Assembly: GCF_050947875.1 (NCBI RefSeq)
Contig: NW_027460335.1
Span: 8,261,928 to 8,325,927 of the forward strand
From: Dermacentor variabilis
Lineage: Eukaryota; Arthropoda; Arachnida; Ixodida; Ixodidae
Direction of reading: 5' to 3'
Length of the DNA: 64,000 nucleotides
Shown here: positions 22,201 to 30,557 of the stretch, piece after piece
Position numbering within the stretch: position 1 is the stretch's first letter
How the letters are laid out: each line of letters opens with the position of its first letter
Notes under the pieces: model-generated
Seen by the model: the letters and a program-made list of their open reading frames with translations, nothing else
What the model was told of the DNA's origin: nothing
The model's database searches: none
Program-made: the position numbers and the translations under genes

Positions 22201-22756
22201 TAGACATTATGTGCCCAGTGCCTGTGTACCGAGCTCTGTATAACTTAGGACACGAAAAGGACGTATTGAACCGGGTGAGAAAGATGCCTGTGCAGGCGAC
22301 CACTAAATCATTTTTCTTTTGTTTGCACACTGGTCGCTCCCTGTCAAGCCGTGGCTCCAAGAGAAAGGATTCTTCCTTCCTTGCAGCGTTAACTGCAACA
22401 TTTGCCAAAAGCCTGAAACAATAGAGCACATATTCCTAAACTGCTGGGATTCAGTATTTCTGTGGGACATTCTCCAGCGAACAATTAAGAAGGATTTACC
22501 GTTGACGACATTTGGTATTAAGTTTTTTCCGTTGACTGACTTAGAGTGAGTGCCGTGTGATATGGTGATGCTCCTTTGCATGCACAGCGTGTGGAAAACT
22601 AGGATGGCTGCAAGAAATGAGGAGGTGAATCCAAGACCAGCCAGGGACTATTTCATTGACAATATTATTTATGTGCGCGAAGTCTTAAAAACCCAAACAG
22701 AGCCGCCAGACTGGCTACCTATCCTTGATCAGCTAGTGATGATCAAGCAATTTTAA
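19226..22756 (+). pseudogene. ORF2 endonuclease/reverse transcriptase of E1 (heavily broken)
   Basis: It has an N-terminal extension of about 50 residues before GTLNVRGL, longer than in the other families and shared with E2. The endonuclease is open to 19768, where a deletion relative to E2 shifts the frame (LNIWPPS-stop). At least eight frame segments follow to 22756. Motifs seen are QETKIEG, ARLDRAY, SDHS, QLDLEKAFN (final D lost) and YADG (21450-21461, second Asp lost). The C-terminal finger CNICQKPETIEHIFLNC is intact. Confidence 0.9.
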
Positions 22757-22893
22757 CTAAGCTCCACATTCGAATGCGCAGCGGTTCCTTTTTTGACATC
22801 ACTGCATATGTGGAATTCAGAGATTGAATTCGTGCTTTATATATCCGTAAATGTACAGTTCTCAAAACAGGAAACAAACAAAAAAAGACTCAA

Positions 22894-22984
22894 TCCCTAG
22901 TGGCGCCATTGGTTAGCCCACGGTCTTATACTACAGTCCTCGTGAGCCATACCGCGGTTGTGAGTTCGAGCCTCACCTGCGGAA
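22894..22984 (+). tRNA. tRNA-Ile(UAU), decayed copy
   Basis: A 91-nt copy after E1 with several changes (TCCCTAG acceptor, GCGCC/GCCC D arm, one base lost before the anticodon, CTGCGGA 3' strand). Probably a pseudogene. Confidence 0.65.
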
Positions 22985-23089
22985 TGTTCCTTTATGTTCG
23001 GCATTCGCGAAAAAAGTCCTCATACGCACGCCAATTTATCATTCCATTGTTACCGGATATATGCGCACTTAGGTTCCGGCTGCACTCAA

Positions 23090-23181
23090 TCCCCAGTGGC
23101 GCAATTGGTTAGCGCACGGTACTTATACGACAGTTCTCGTGAGCCATGCCGGGGTTGTGAGTTCGAGCCTCACCTGGGGAA
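23090..23181 (+). tRNA. tRNA-Ile(UAU), consensus copy
   Basis: A 92-nt gene identical to the array consensus. Acceptor TCCCCAG/CTGGGGA and D stem GCGC/GCGC pair fully. The anticodon stem is CGGTA/TGCCG and the anticodon TAT. An 18-nt intron (CGACAGTTCTCGTGAGCC) sits after position 37, followed by a perfect T stem and discriminator A. Like the human tRNA-Ile(UAU) genes it requires splicing. It is the best candidate for a functional gene, together with 30295. Confidence 0.9.
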
Positions 23182-23186
23182 TGTTC

Positions 23187-23190
23187 TTTT
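23187..23190 (+). terminator. Pol III T-tract after tRNA
   Basis: TTTT six bases after the tRNA discriminator base, the usual RNA polymerase III stop. The same AATGTTCTTTT follows almost every tRNA copy in the window. Confidence 0.6.
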
Positions 23191-23203
23191 GTATTCGACA
23201 TTC

Positions 23204-23997
23204 CGCAACTGATGAACAGGTTCTTCTTTTTTCGAGACACAAATGGCCCATTTCTGCGCACCGTGATTCAAATGAGGCTGTCAAGAGCACTTCCCGAATT
23301 TTTAGTAGGCACTGGAATAATGCCAGGATCTGTCCGCGGTTTCTTTCGGGAAATAGTTGACAGTGTTTCTTTTTTTGCAGGTTCGTTTTTCAAGTGAATA
23401 TTTGTGGACTGCAAAACGGAAAAAGTTATACCGTGATTTGTGTGATAGTGTTTTGCTTGTACCCATGTACAGAGCAGTGTACATTGGAGGCCCAGGCCTA
23501 GACGTACTGAAAAGGGTGAAGACGATGCCAGTTCAACCAGCCACGAAATCTTTCTTCTTCAAATTACATACCGGTACCTTATCTGTTAAAATCTTCCTGG
23601 AAAAACGTGGGTTCTACGTGCCATGGGGAACCCACTGCGTTATTTGTAAAAAACCAGAAAGCATAGATTATGTCTTCATCCACTGTTGAGAAGGGGTTTT
23701 TTCTGGGACATGTTGCAAAGGACATTAAAAAAGGAGTTACCGATAGATCCACACGCAATCAGATTTCTGGCAGTAAATGATGACGAAGGATTCCCGTACG
23801 ACCTTATCATGCTTACGGGCCTCCACTGTTTATGGCGTGCAAGAATGGCGGACTACCATTGTGACCCGGATGCCCGACCGGCGCGTGTATACTTCCGAGA
23901 ATGCATGAAGCGATATGTAGAAGTGCAGAAGTTGCAACAGCCTGTTCCTGAGTGGCTGTCGAGGGTTGAACCCCTGACAGCGCTCAAGGAATTTTGA
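23204..23997 (+). pseudogene. ORF2 C-terminal fragment of A2
   Basis: Post-RT domain in three overlapping frames: 23212-23397, 23357-23689 and 23686-23997, ending LTALKEF. The zinc finger reads CVICKKPESIDYVFIHC with tyrosine in place of histidine, and a TGA follows it at 23687-23689. No RT catalytic motifs remain. Confidence 0.85.
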
Positions 23998-24155
23998 TAC
24001 GACAATATCACGTCACAGTAGCGGACGGCAACGAATGTGTTCATTACTGTTTCTCGTTCGGTATTTGGATTCATTATTCATTCTTTCGTTTTTGTGTATA
24101 TCATTTAAGGAATGTGTGTTGTGGTGATATGTCGAGGACTGGCAATAAAGAAAAA
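23204..24155 (+). mobile_element. Non-LTR retrotransposon A2, 3' fragment
   Basis: The last ~950 bp of a family A element (compare 1660-2604). Its 5' side is fused to the array spacer 22 bp after a complete tRNA (GACATTC|CGCAACTG). Its 3' side ends GCAATAAAGAAAAA exactly at the tRNA GTGGCGC, as in A1. Confidence 0.85.
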
Positions 24156-24241
24156 GTGGCGCAATTTGTTAGCGCACGGTACTTATACGACAGTTCTCGA
24201 GGGCCATGCCGGGGTTGTGAGTTCGAGCCTCACCTGGGGAA
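24156..24241 (+). tRNA. tRNA-Ile(UAU), lacks 5' acceptor strand
   Basis: Gene positions 7-92. TCCCCA is replaced by the A-tail of A2, so the acceptor stem cannot form. The intron and loop show small changes (CTCGAGGGCC). Non-functional. Confidence 0.75.
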
Positions 24242-24346
24242 TGTTCTTTTATATTCGACGTTCGAGAAAAAAGTCCTCATACGCACACCAATATATTATT
24301 CAATTCTTACCCGATATATGCTCACTTAGGTTTCTGCTGCACTCAA

Positions 24347-24438
24347 TCCCCAGTGGCGCAATTGGTTAGCGCACGGTACTTATACGACAATTCTCGTGAG
24401 CCATGCCGGGGTTGTGAGTTCGAGCCTCACCTCGGGAA
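24347..24438 (+). tRNA. tRNA-Ile(UAU), near-consensus
   Basis: A 92-nt copy. The 3' acceptor is CTCGGGA, giving one C-C mismatch with TCCCCAG; there is one intron change (CGACAATTCTCG). Confidence 0.75.
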
Positions 24439-24542
24439 TGTTCTTTTATATTAGACATTCGAGAAAAAGTTCTCATACGCACGCCAATTTATCATTCCAT
24501 TGTTACCCGATATATACTCACTTAGGTTTCTGCAGCACTCAA

Positions 24543-24634
24543 TCCCCAGTGGCGCAATTGGTTAGCGCACGGTACTTATACGACAGTTGTCGTGAGCCAT
24601 GCACGGGTTGTGAGTTCGAGCTTCACCTGGGGAA
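24543..24634 (+). tRNA. tRNA-Ile(UAU), variant
   Basis: A 92-nt copy with changes in the intron (TTGTCG), in the anticodon-stem to variable region (GCACGGGTT for GCCGGGGTT) and in the T stem (CTTCAC). Doubtful function. Confidence 0.7.
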
Positions 24635-24739
24635 TGTTCTCTTATATTCGACATTCGAGCAAAAAGTCCGCATACGTACGCCAATTTATCATTCCATTGT
24701 TACCCGATATATACTTACTTAGATTTCTGCTGCACTCAA

Positions 24740-24831
24740 TCCCCAGTGGCGCAATTGGTTAGCGCACGGTACTTATATGACAGTTCTCGTGAGCCATGCC
24801 GGGGTTGTGAGTTCGAGCCTCACCTGGGGAA
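24740..24831 (+). tRNA. tRNA-Ile(UAU), intact mature sequence
   Basis: A 92-nt copy whose only change is the first intron base (TGACAG for CGACAG), so the spliced product would equal consensus. Good functional candidate. Confidence 0.85.
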
Positions 24832-24936
24832 TGTTCTTTTATATTCGACATTCGAGAAAAACGTCCTCATACGCACGCCAATTTATCATTCCATTGTTAC
24901 CCGATATATGCTCACTTTGGTTTCTGCTGCACTCAA

Positions 24937-24950
24937 TCCCCAGTGCCACC
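24937..24950 (+). pseudogene. tRNA-Ile 5' fragment at F1 junction
   Basis: TCCCCAGTGCCACC: the 5' end of a unit in register with the array, interrupted by the ATTCTGCTTCCGG start of F1. Confidence 0.75.
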
Positions 24951-25735
24951 ATTCTGCTTCCGGCTCCCGAGCTCAACGGATCGCGGGATCATGAGCTCCA
25001 GTGGAGCGGCTTATGCGGCTGTTAGCCGCGGCAACAGGCTTTCGACATCGGACGATAAGGATTACCAGATTATTTTGCCTCAGCTACCTACAGGACGCAT
25101 CATGTTAAACACAGTTTTTTTGCACGGCGACACTCGTGTTCGCCCGTTTCGCGTAGAGGATTTTCGGGACGCGCTTCAAGCTCTTGGTATGCTATCTGGC
25201 GTCGTCGCCCTTGGAGCGTACGAAATCGACCACGTATGGGCGGTGACGACGAAGACAGCCGAGGCGGCCCAATAGCTGGCTGCACTGAAGGAGCTTCAGG
25301 TCAAGGGGCGTCGCTGCCTGGTCATCGACCCTAAAGAACAGCAGGTGAAGCTTCGTCTTCACTGGCTTCTTCATGGTGTGGATGATGAAGACGTAAAGAC
25401 TGCGCTGGCTTCCTTTGGCAAAGTCACAGAAGTAACCCGGAAGCGCTGGCGAGTGGATGGCGTTTCCAACAAGGGCTCGACAACCCGAACTGTGCTGCTG
25501 CAGCTGAAGGCTGGACTGAAAGTCGACGACCTGCCCCACCAGATCCGCGTCGCCGGCGAGCTCGCGCTGGTCGTAGCCCCAGGTCGCCCCATGCAGTGCC
25601 TGCGCTGCCGGGGCTCTGGTCACGTTCGTCGAGAATGTAAGGTTCCCCGTTGCTCCCGGTGCAGGCTTTTCGGACACAGCGACACGGACTGTGTACGTTG
25701 ATACGCAGTAGCCGCGGGGTCGGCGGAGAGCGAGC
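24951..25735 (+). mobile_element. Non-LTR retrotransposon F1, 5' part only
   Basis: The 5' end of a family F LINE (ATTCTGCTTCCGG, ATG 40 nt later) containing most of ORF1. After about 25735 it is fused in the same orientation to the interior of a family C ORF2. F2 (28988) is its sister. Confidence 0.85.
24991..25735 (+). pseudogene. ORF1 zinc-knuckle protein of F1 (truncated)
   Basis: Starts MSSSGAAYAAVSRGN at 24991 and stays in one frame to 25701 apart from a TAG at 25273-25275 (the F2 base reads through). The core (FRVEDFRDAL, DHVWAV, LHWLLHGVDDEDV) and both knuckles (CLRCRGSGHVRREC and CSRCRLFGHSDTDC) are intact. A TGA at 25699-25701 and the fusion at about 25735 remove the acidic tail and the LKPKP motif. 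Confidence 0.85.
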
Positions 25736-28573
25736 AAAGTAAAGAACGTCACAGTTAGTGATCACTGCTTGGTGATAGCGACACTAGGAACCAAGACAAA
25801 AGTGTCCAAGTTCAGTTGGAACTTGTGGAAATGAAACGATACACTGTTGGATGATGAAATTTTTGTTAAAAAGGTAAAGGAAAAGAGAGATGAAATATGT
25901 TTCGTTGAATCTTCCAATTTCACATCGCTTTGGGAGCAATTTAAGAATGAAGGAAAGATTGCAGCGATTGAACGAGCTTGCGTGCGGCGCAGATTTGAAA
26001 AACAGCAAGAGAAAGAACTTAGGAGCACTTTAGATTATATGATTGCAGTTGAGAGTGCTAACCCTGGACACTTTAGCAAGGAACTACGTGACCTTAAAAG
26101 TAAGCTTGAAGTGATAGATGAAAGGAAATATCGTGGAGCGGTCGTCAGAGCACGGGCTGAAAGACTATGGCTAGGGGAAACGCCTACTAAGCGGGCACTC
26201 GGTAAAAAAAAGGCAAGCAGTAAAAAAAGATATTAAAAAATAAGATATTAAAACTAAGTGACACGTGACAAGGAATCGATAGAGAAAGCGTTTGTTGAAT
26301 GCTATCAAAAACTGCTAAGCCCAAAAATAAAAGATACAGAAGCCTTTCGAAACAAATTTCTGTCGCACATGCCAAGGCTAGGCGATGAAGTAAGACAAAC
26401 GCTTGAACTGCCAATTAGTGTACATGAAATAAAACAGGCCATTGATGAACTAAGCACCGACAAAGCACCTAGGCCTGATGGACTAGGGGCTGCCATTTAC
26501 AAATGCTTCAAGGAAGAACTGGCACAAGCGTTACATCGCGTGATAAATGAATGCTACGATCAAAAAAAGAGCACCTTCATCGTTTAGAAAATGCCATGTA
26601 GTACTTATTCCAAAATCGGATGATCCCAGGAAATTGTTGGCTGTTGAGGCCTATCGACCTATAAGTCCCAGGAATGTAGTCTATAAGATATTTACGAAGG
26701 TGCTAGCCAAGAGATTGCAGAGCGTTATCACACACCTCGTATTACCTCACCAGACATGCGGTATCAAAGGAAGGACAATTTACACAAACATACACACCGT
26801 AGAACTATTCTGGAATGATGTGACACGACTCACGACAACATAGCTATGATACAACTGGATATTCAGAAAGCATTTGATAGAGTTAATCATGACATATTAC
26901 AGTTATTATTAGAACATTGTAATGTAGGCAGTGTTATCACTGAAGGCATCAAGATGGTGTATGAAGGGTGTGCAGTAAACCTTAAAGTCAACAACACCTT
27001 AAGTGAAAACATTCCAGTACTGTCCGGTATAAAACAAGGGTGTGCGTGTTCGTCTCTTCTTTTTGCACTTTATTTGGAACCCTTATGTTTAAAAATTCGC
27101 ATAAATACAAGCGTGCATGGCTATTCCTTTTATGCTACTGAAGTAAAGATACTGGCAAATGCGGATGACATAGCCATATTCTGCAAAGACAAGGGCAGTA
27201 TTAAAGAAGTTGTTAAGGAAGCTACATCATTCTGCAGTGCTACCGGAAGTACCATTAGCTGGGACAAATCTCTGGGCATTTGGCATGGAAATTGGGGGCA
27301 AGCGCCGGAAGCGTATGCAAACATGCGATGGACAAGTATTCGTGCTAGATACTTGGGGGTTCCTCTTCAGCATTATCGAAGTACTGCAGAATACTGGGCA
27401 GGAGAGACAGAAAGGCTCAAGGATCAGTCTCAAAAATGGGGAGGGCCTAACTTTTCTATGTTTTCCCGCGCTACAGTCTGCAAGGTGTTTTTGTTGCAAA
27501 AGTGTTTTATGTACTTCAAGTGTTCAGTATGAGCAGAACTTGTGTCCAAAAATTACACAGAGTGTTTGCCACCTCTATATGGAATTCTACCTGGGAACGC
27601 ACCAGTCTGTGAAACTTGTTCCTTTCGGTGCAAAACGGAGGGCTTCGTCTGTGTCATTTATTTTTGAAACAAATAGTTTCAAGATTTTTCTTTCTGAGAG
27701 ACCAAAGTGATGTTTTCTTGTGTACTGTTATACACATGAGGCTGTGTAATCATATCCCGGATTATATTGGTGTCATCAAACGCACATACGCGTGGAACAC
27801 TGAGCAGTTTTTGGCGCGAAATAGTGTCCGCATATCAAGTACTGAAGCCACGGTTTTCCTTAGAATGCTTGAGCGCAGTGGAGCGTAAACGTTTGTACAA
27901 ACATCTAATTGATGTTTTTTTACCAATACCGTTGTACCACTCCAACTGTCAACTAGGACAAGAACGAGACGTTTTAAAACGAGTTCGAAAAATGCCAGTA
28001 AGAGCGTCAGCTAAATCATTCTTTTTCCAACTGCACACGGGTACGCTCGCTGTAAAACCGTGGCTTCAAAGCAAAGGTATCTTTGTCCGATGGGGATTAC
28101 CCTGCCTGATATGTCGGAAGGAGCAAACCACAGAACATATCTTTTTGGATTGTCACGATGCTGTTTTCCTGTGGGACATACTTAAGCGGACACTTCAGAA
28201 AGATTTGCCAGTAACACCCTTCGGTATCCGATTCTTGCCATGTGAAAACCCAGATGAAATCCCATGCGACATGTGCATGTTACTGTGTTTGCATAGTGTG
28301 TGGAAAACGAGGATGGCGGTCAGAAATGCGGATGTCAACGCAAGATTGGCCATGCAAAACTTCAGTGAAAACTGTGTGTACATACGGGATGTTCTCAAAA
28401 TCCAGAGGGACCCACCGGATTCGATACCTGTTCTTGATAAGCTGGCTTCTCTGAAGCCATTTTAGGCTCACCCTCCAGCCATGAAAAGGCTCACGCGTCT
28501 TTTATTGTACTTGTAAAAGTGTATTTATGTGTTCTGTGTTTGGAAGTGCCAAACCAGTAATAAAGAAAAAAAA
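25736..28573 (+). mobile_element. Non-LTR retrotransposon C2, 5' deleted
   Basis: A family C element starting late in the endonuclease (AAAGTAAAGAACGTCAC, equal to about 10569 in C1) and complete to its AATAAAGAAAAAAAA tail against a tRNA copy. The part carrying the SINE in C1 and C3 is absent, so SINE status cannot be judged. Confidence 0.85.
25737..28465 (+). pseudogene. ORF2 reverse transcriptase of C2 (broken)
   Basis: Frames at 25847-26236, 26258-26587, 26547-26843, 26846-27532 and 27767-28465. Only the tail of the endonuclease remains (SDHCLV). The RT has PDGLGAAIYK, HVVLIPK, HQTCGIKGR and QLDIQKAFD. The catalytic box reads NADD (27158-27169), with tyrosine changed. Frame breaks near 26240 and 26580 occur at the same places in C1 and C3. 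The C-terminal finger CLICRKEQTTEHIFLDC is intact, ending at the natural stop 28465. Confidence 0.85.
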
Positions 28574-28665
28574 TCCCCAGTGTCGCAATCGGTTAGCGCA
28601 CGGTACTTATACGACAGCTCTCGTGAGCCATGCCGGGGTTGTGAGTTCGAGCCTCACCTGGGGAA
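28574..28665 (+). tRNA. tRNA-Ile(UAU), T10/C17 variant
   Basis: A 92-nt copy right after C2. It is consensus except for T10, C17 and one intron base (CGACAGCTC). T10 breaks one D-stem pair. Confidence 0.75.
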
Positions 28666-28770
28666 TGTTCTTTTATATTCGACATTCGAGAAAAAAGGCC
28701 TCGTACGCACGCCAATTTATCATTCCATTGTTACCCGATATATGCTCACTTTGGTTTCTCCTGCACTCAA

Positions 28771-28862
28771 TCCCCAGTGGCGCAATTGGTTAGCGCACGG
28801 TACTTACACGACAGTTCTCGTGAGCCATGCCGGGGTTGTGAGTTCGAGCCTCACCTCGGGAA
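28771..28862 (+). tRNA. tRNA-Ile-like copy with UAC anticodon
   Basis: A 92-nt copy whose loop is CTTACA, so the anticodon reads TAC (valine) instead of TAT. The acceptor 3' strand CTCGGGA gives one mismatch. Otherwise consensus. Probably a decaying copy. Confidence 0.7.
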
Positions 28863-28967
28863 TGTTCACTTATATTCGACATTCGAGAAAAAAGTCGTCA
28901 TACGCACGCGAATTTATCATTCCATTGCTACCCGATCTATGCTCACTTAGGTTTCTGTTGCACTCAA

Positions 28968-28987
28968 TCCCCAGTGGCGCAATTGGT
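28968..28987 (+). pseudogene. tRNA-Ile 5' fragment at F2 junction
   Basis: TCCCCAGTGGCGCAATTGGT, the first 20 nt of a unit, then the F2 5' end (ATTCTGCGTCCGG at 28989). Confidence 0.75.
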
Positions 28988-29028
28988 CATTCTGCGTCCG
29001 GCTCCCGAGCTAAACGGATCGCGGAATC

Positions 29029-30264
29029 ATGGGCTCCAATGGAGCGGCATGTGCGGCTGTTAGCCGCGGCAACAGGCTTCTGACGGAGGAAGATAAGGAT
29101 TTCCAGATTATTTTGCCTCGGCTACCTACAGGACGCATTGTGTGAAACACAGTTTTTTGCGGGGTGACACTCGTGTTCGCCCGTTTCGCGTAGAGGATTT
29201 TCGGGACGCGCTTCAAGCTCTTGGTATGCTCTCTGGCGTCGTCGCCCTTGGAGCGTACCAAATCAATCACGTATGGGCGGTAACGATAAAGGCAGCCGAG
29301 GCGGCCCAAAAACTGGCTGCACTGAAGGAGCTTCAGGTCAAGGGGCGATGCTGCCTTGTCATCGACCCTAAAGAACAGCAGGTGAAGCTTCGTCTCCATT
29401 GGTTTCTTCATGGTGTGGATGATGAAGACGTTAAGACTGCGCTGGCTTCCTTTGGCAAAGTGACAGAAGTAACCCGGGAGCGCTGGCGAGTAGACGGCGT
29501 TTCCGACAAGGGCTCGACGACGCGCGCAGTGCTGCTGCAGCTGAAGGCTGGAATGAAAGTTGACGACCTGCCCCACTAGATCCGCGTCGCCGGCGAGCTT
29601 GCGCTGGTCGTAGCCCCAGGTCACCCCATGCAGTGCCTGCGCTGCCGGGGATCTGGTCACGTTCGTAGAGAATTTGTAGAGTATTCGTAGAGAAAAGCCT
29701 GCACCGTTGCACCCGGTGCAGGCTTTTCGGACACAACGACGCGGACTGTGCACGTACATGGGCATCAACCGCGCGGTCAGGGGAGAGCGAACCGTTGACA
29801 TCAGACCACATGATGGAAGTGACCGAGGCCGAGGAAGCGGCCAAGGGAGCTGGAAACAGCAACGTGGCGGCAGAAATGAGCGTGACGACCATGCTGACTG
29901 AAGCAGGACCGAATAACGTGCCTCCTTCCGACGAGCCAGAAACCACACTAACCACCGTCAGGGCGGACCAGAAAGAGCATGAGAGCCGCCAGCCGGCTAT
30001 TGAGACTACGGAGGCAGCGGAAAACGAAAACGCGACCCCTGCTAGTGCCCGCGTCGAAAGCGTCTCGGCACCGGTGAAGACGTCCCTGCAGCAAGAGGAA
30101 AAAGTCGACGGAAAGGTCGGCGGTGACACCGAGGCACCGCCCGCTAAGACGCTACCCGGAAGGCGCTCCACCCTCAAGCCTAAGCCCAGCCTGGAGGCTG
30201 ACCGTAGGCTCACCCCGAAGCCGACCGAAGACGAACTCGGACGACGGCCACTGTATGGCCACTG
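29029..30264 (+). pseudogene. ORF1 zinc-knuckle protein of F2 (broken)
   Basis: Starts MGSNGAACAAVSRGN at 29029. It has a TGA near 29142 and a frameshift just after it (TTTTTTGCGG). The core is open at 29142-29579 (FRVEDFRDAL, NHVWAV, DDEDVKTAL), then stops (CCCCACTAG). The first knuckle ends in F instead of C because a hairpin-forming insertion (29693-29727) replaces part of it; the second, CTRCRLFGHNDADC, survives in another frame. The acidic tail and RRSTLKPKPSLE motif are open at 29795-30277. Confidence 0.85.
29693..29727. repeat. 13-bp perfect inverted repeat in F2 ORF1
   Basis: AAAAGCCTGCACC (29693-29705) and GGTGCAGGCTTTT (29715-29727) are reverse complements around a 9-nt loop. F1 has only the right arm, so the left arm is an inverted copy inserted in F2. 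Confidence 0.85.
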
Positions 30265-30294
30265 TATGGCCACTTAGGTTTCTGCTGCACTCAA

Positions 30295-30386
30295 TCCCCA
30301 GTGGCGCAATTGGTTAGCGCACGGTACTTATACGACAGTTCTCGTGAGCCATGCCGGGGTTGTGAGTTCGAGCCTCACCTGGGGAA
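30295..30386 (+). tRNA. tRNA-Ile(UAU), consensus copy
   Basis: A 92-nt gene identical to the copy at 23090 in all stems, anticodon TAT, 18-nt intron and discriminator. TTTT follows at 30392-30395. Functional candidate. Confidence 0.9.
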
Positions 30387-30494
30387 TGTTCTTTTATATT
30401 CGAGATTCGAGAAAAAGTCCTCATACGCAACCCAATTTATCATTCCATTGTTACCCGATATATGCTCCCCCACTTAGGTTTCTGCAGCACTCAA

Positions 30495-30511
30495 TCCCCA
30501 GTGTCGCAATC
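30495..30511 (+). pseudogene. tRNA-Ile 5' fragment at D2 junction
   Basis: TCCCCAGTGTCGCAATC with the T10 variant, as at the D1 and D3 5' junctions. Confidence 0.8.
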
Positions 30512-30557
30512 CATCTCATTCCACTTCCGGCCACCGTTGTGTTCGGACGTGGGTAAC

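Larger units (their letters stand above)
18523..22893 (+). mobile_element. Non-LTR retrotransposon E1, 5' deleted
   Basis: A family E LINE that lacks its 5' UTR and the first half of ORF1; the first base corresponds to about 62315 in E2. The 3' end is an A-rich tail (GGAAACAAACAAAAAAA), without AATAAA, joined to ACTCAATCCCTAGTGG. This family therefore joins about 7 nt upstream of the tRNA 5' end. Confidence 0.85.
24156..24950 (+). repeat. tRNA-Ile(UAU) tandem array, 4 units plus fragment
   Basis: Units start at 24156 (5' truncated), 24347, 24543, 24740 and 24937, spaced 196-197 bp. The spacer is about 105 bp: ATGTTCTTTTATATTCGACATTCGAG..., then ...CCCGATATATGCTCACTTAGG and ...GCACTCAA before the next tRNA. 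Apart from the tRNAs, nothing coding is seen in the spacers. Confidence 0.85.
28988..30264 (+). mobile_element. Non-LTR retrotransposon F2, ORF1 only
   Basis: A family F element with 5' end and ORF1, but ORF2 is missing. ORF1 sequence runs into array spacer (CACTTAGGTTTCTGCTGC) at about 30265-30271. A 12-bp tandem duplication (CTGTATGGCCAC twice, from 30251) sits at the junction. The ORF2 loss is best explained by a deletion between the element and a downstream tRNA unit. Confidence 0.8.

Noticed and set aside
24156..24950. Regularly spaced repeats reminiscent of a CRISPR array
   Set aside because: The repeat is a 92-nt tRNA gene with a conserved ~105-bp spacer, period ~197 bp. The spacers are alike, not unique, and the genome is eukaryotic.
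29010..29948. Long antisense frames over ORF1 regions (also 14031-14717, 14204-14848, 56639-57334 and 62449-63048 on the minus strand)
   Set aside because: They mirror the GC-rich, low-complexity ORF1 coding strand and show no recognisable domain; they are shadows.
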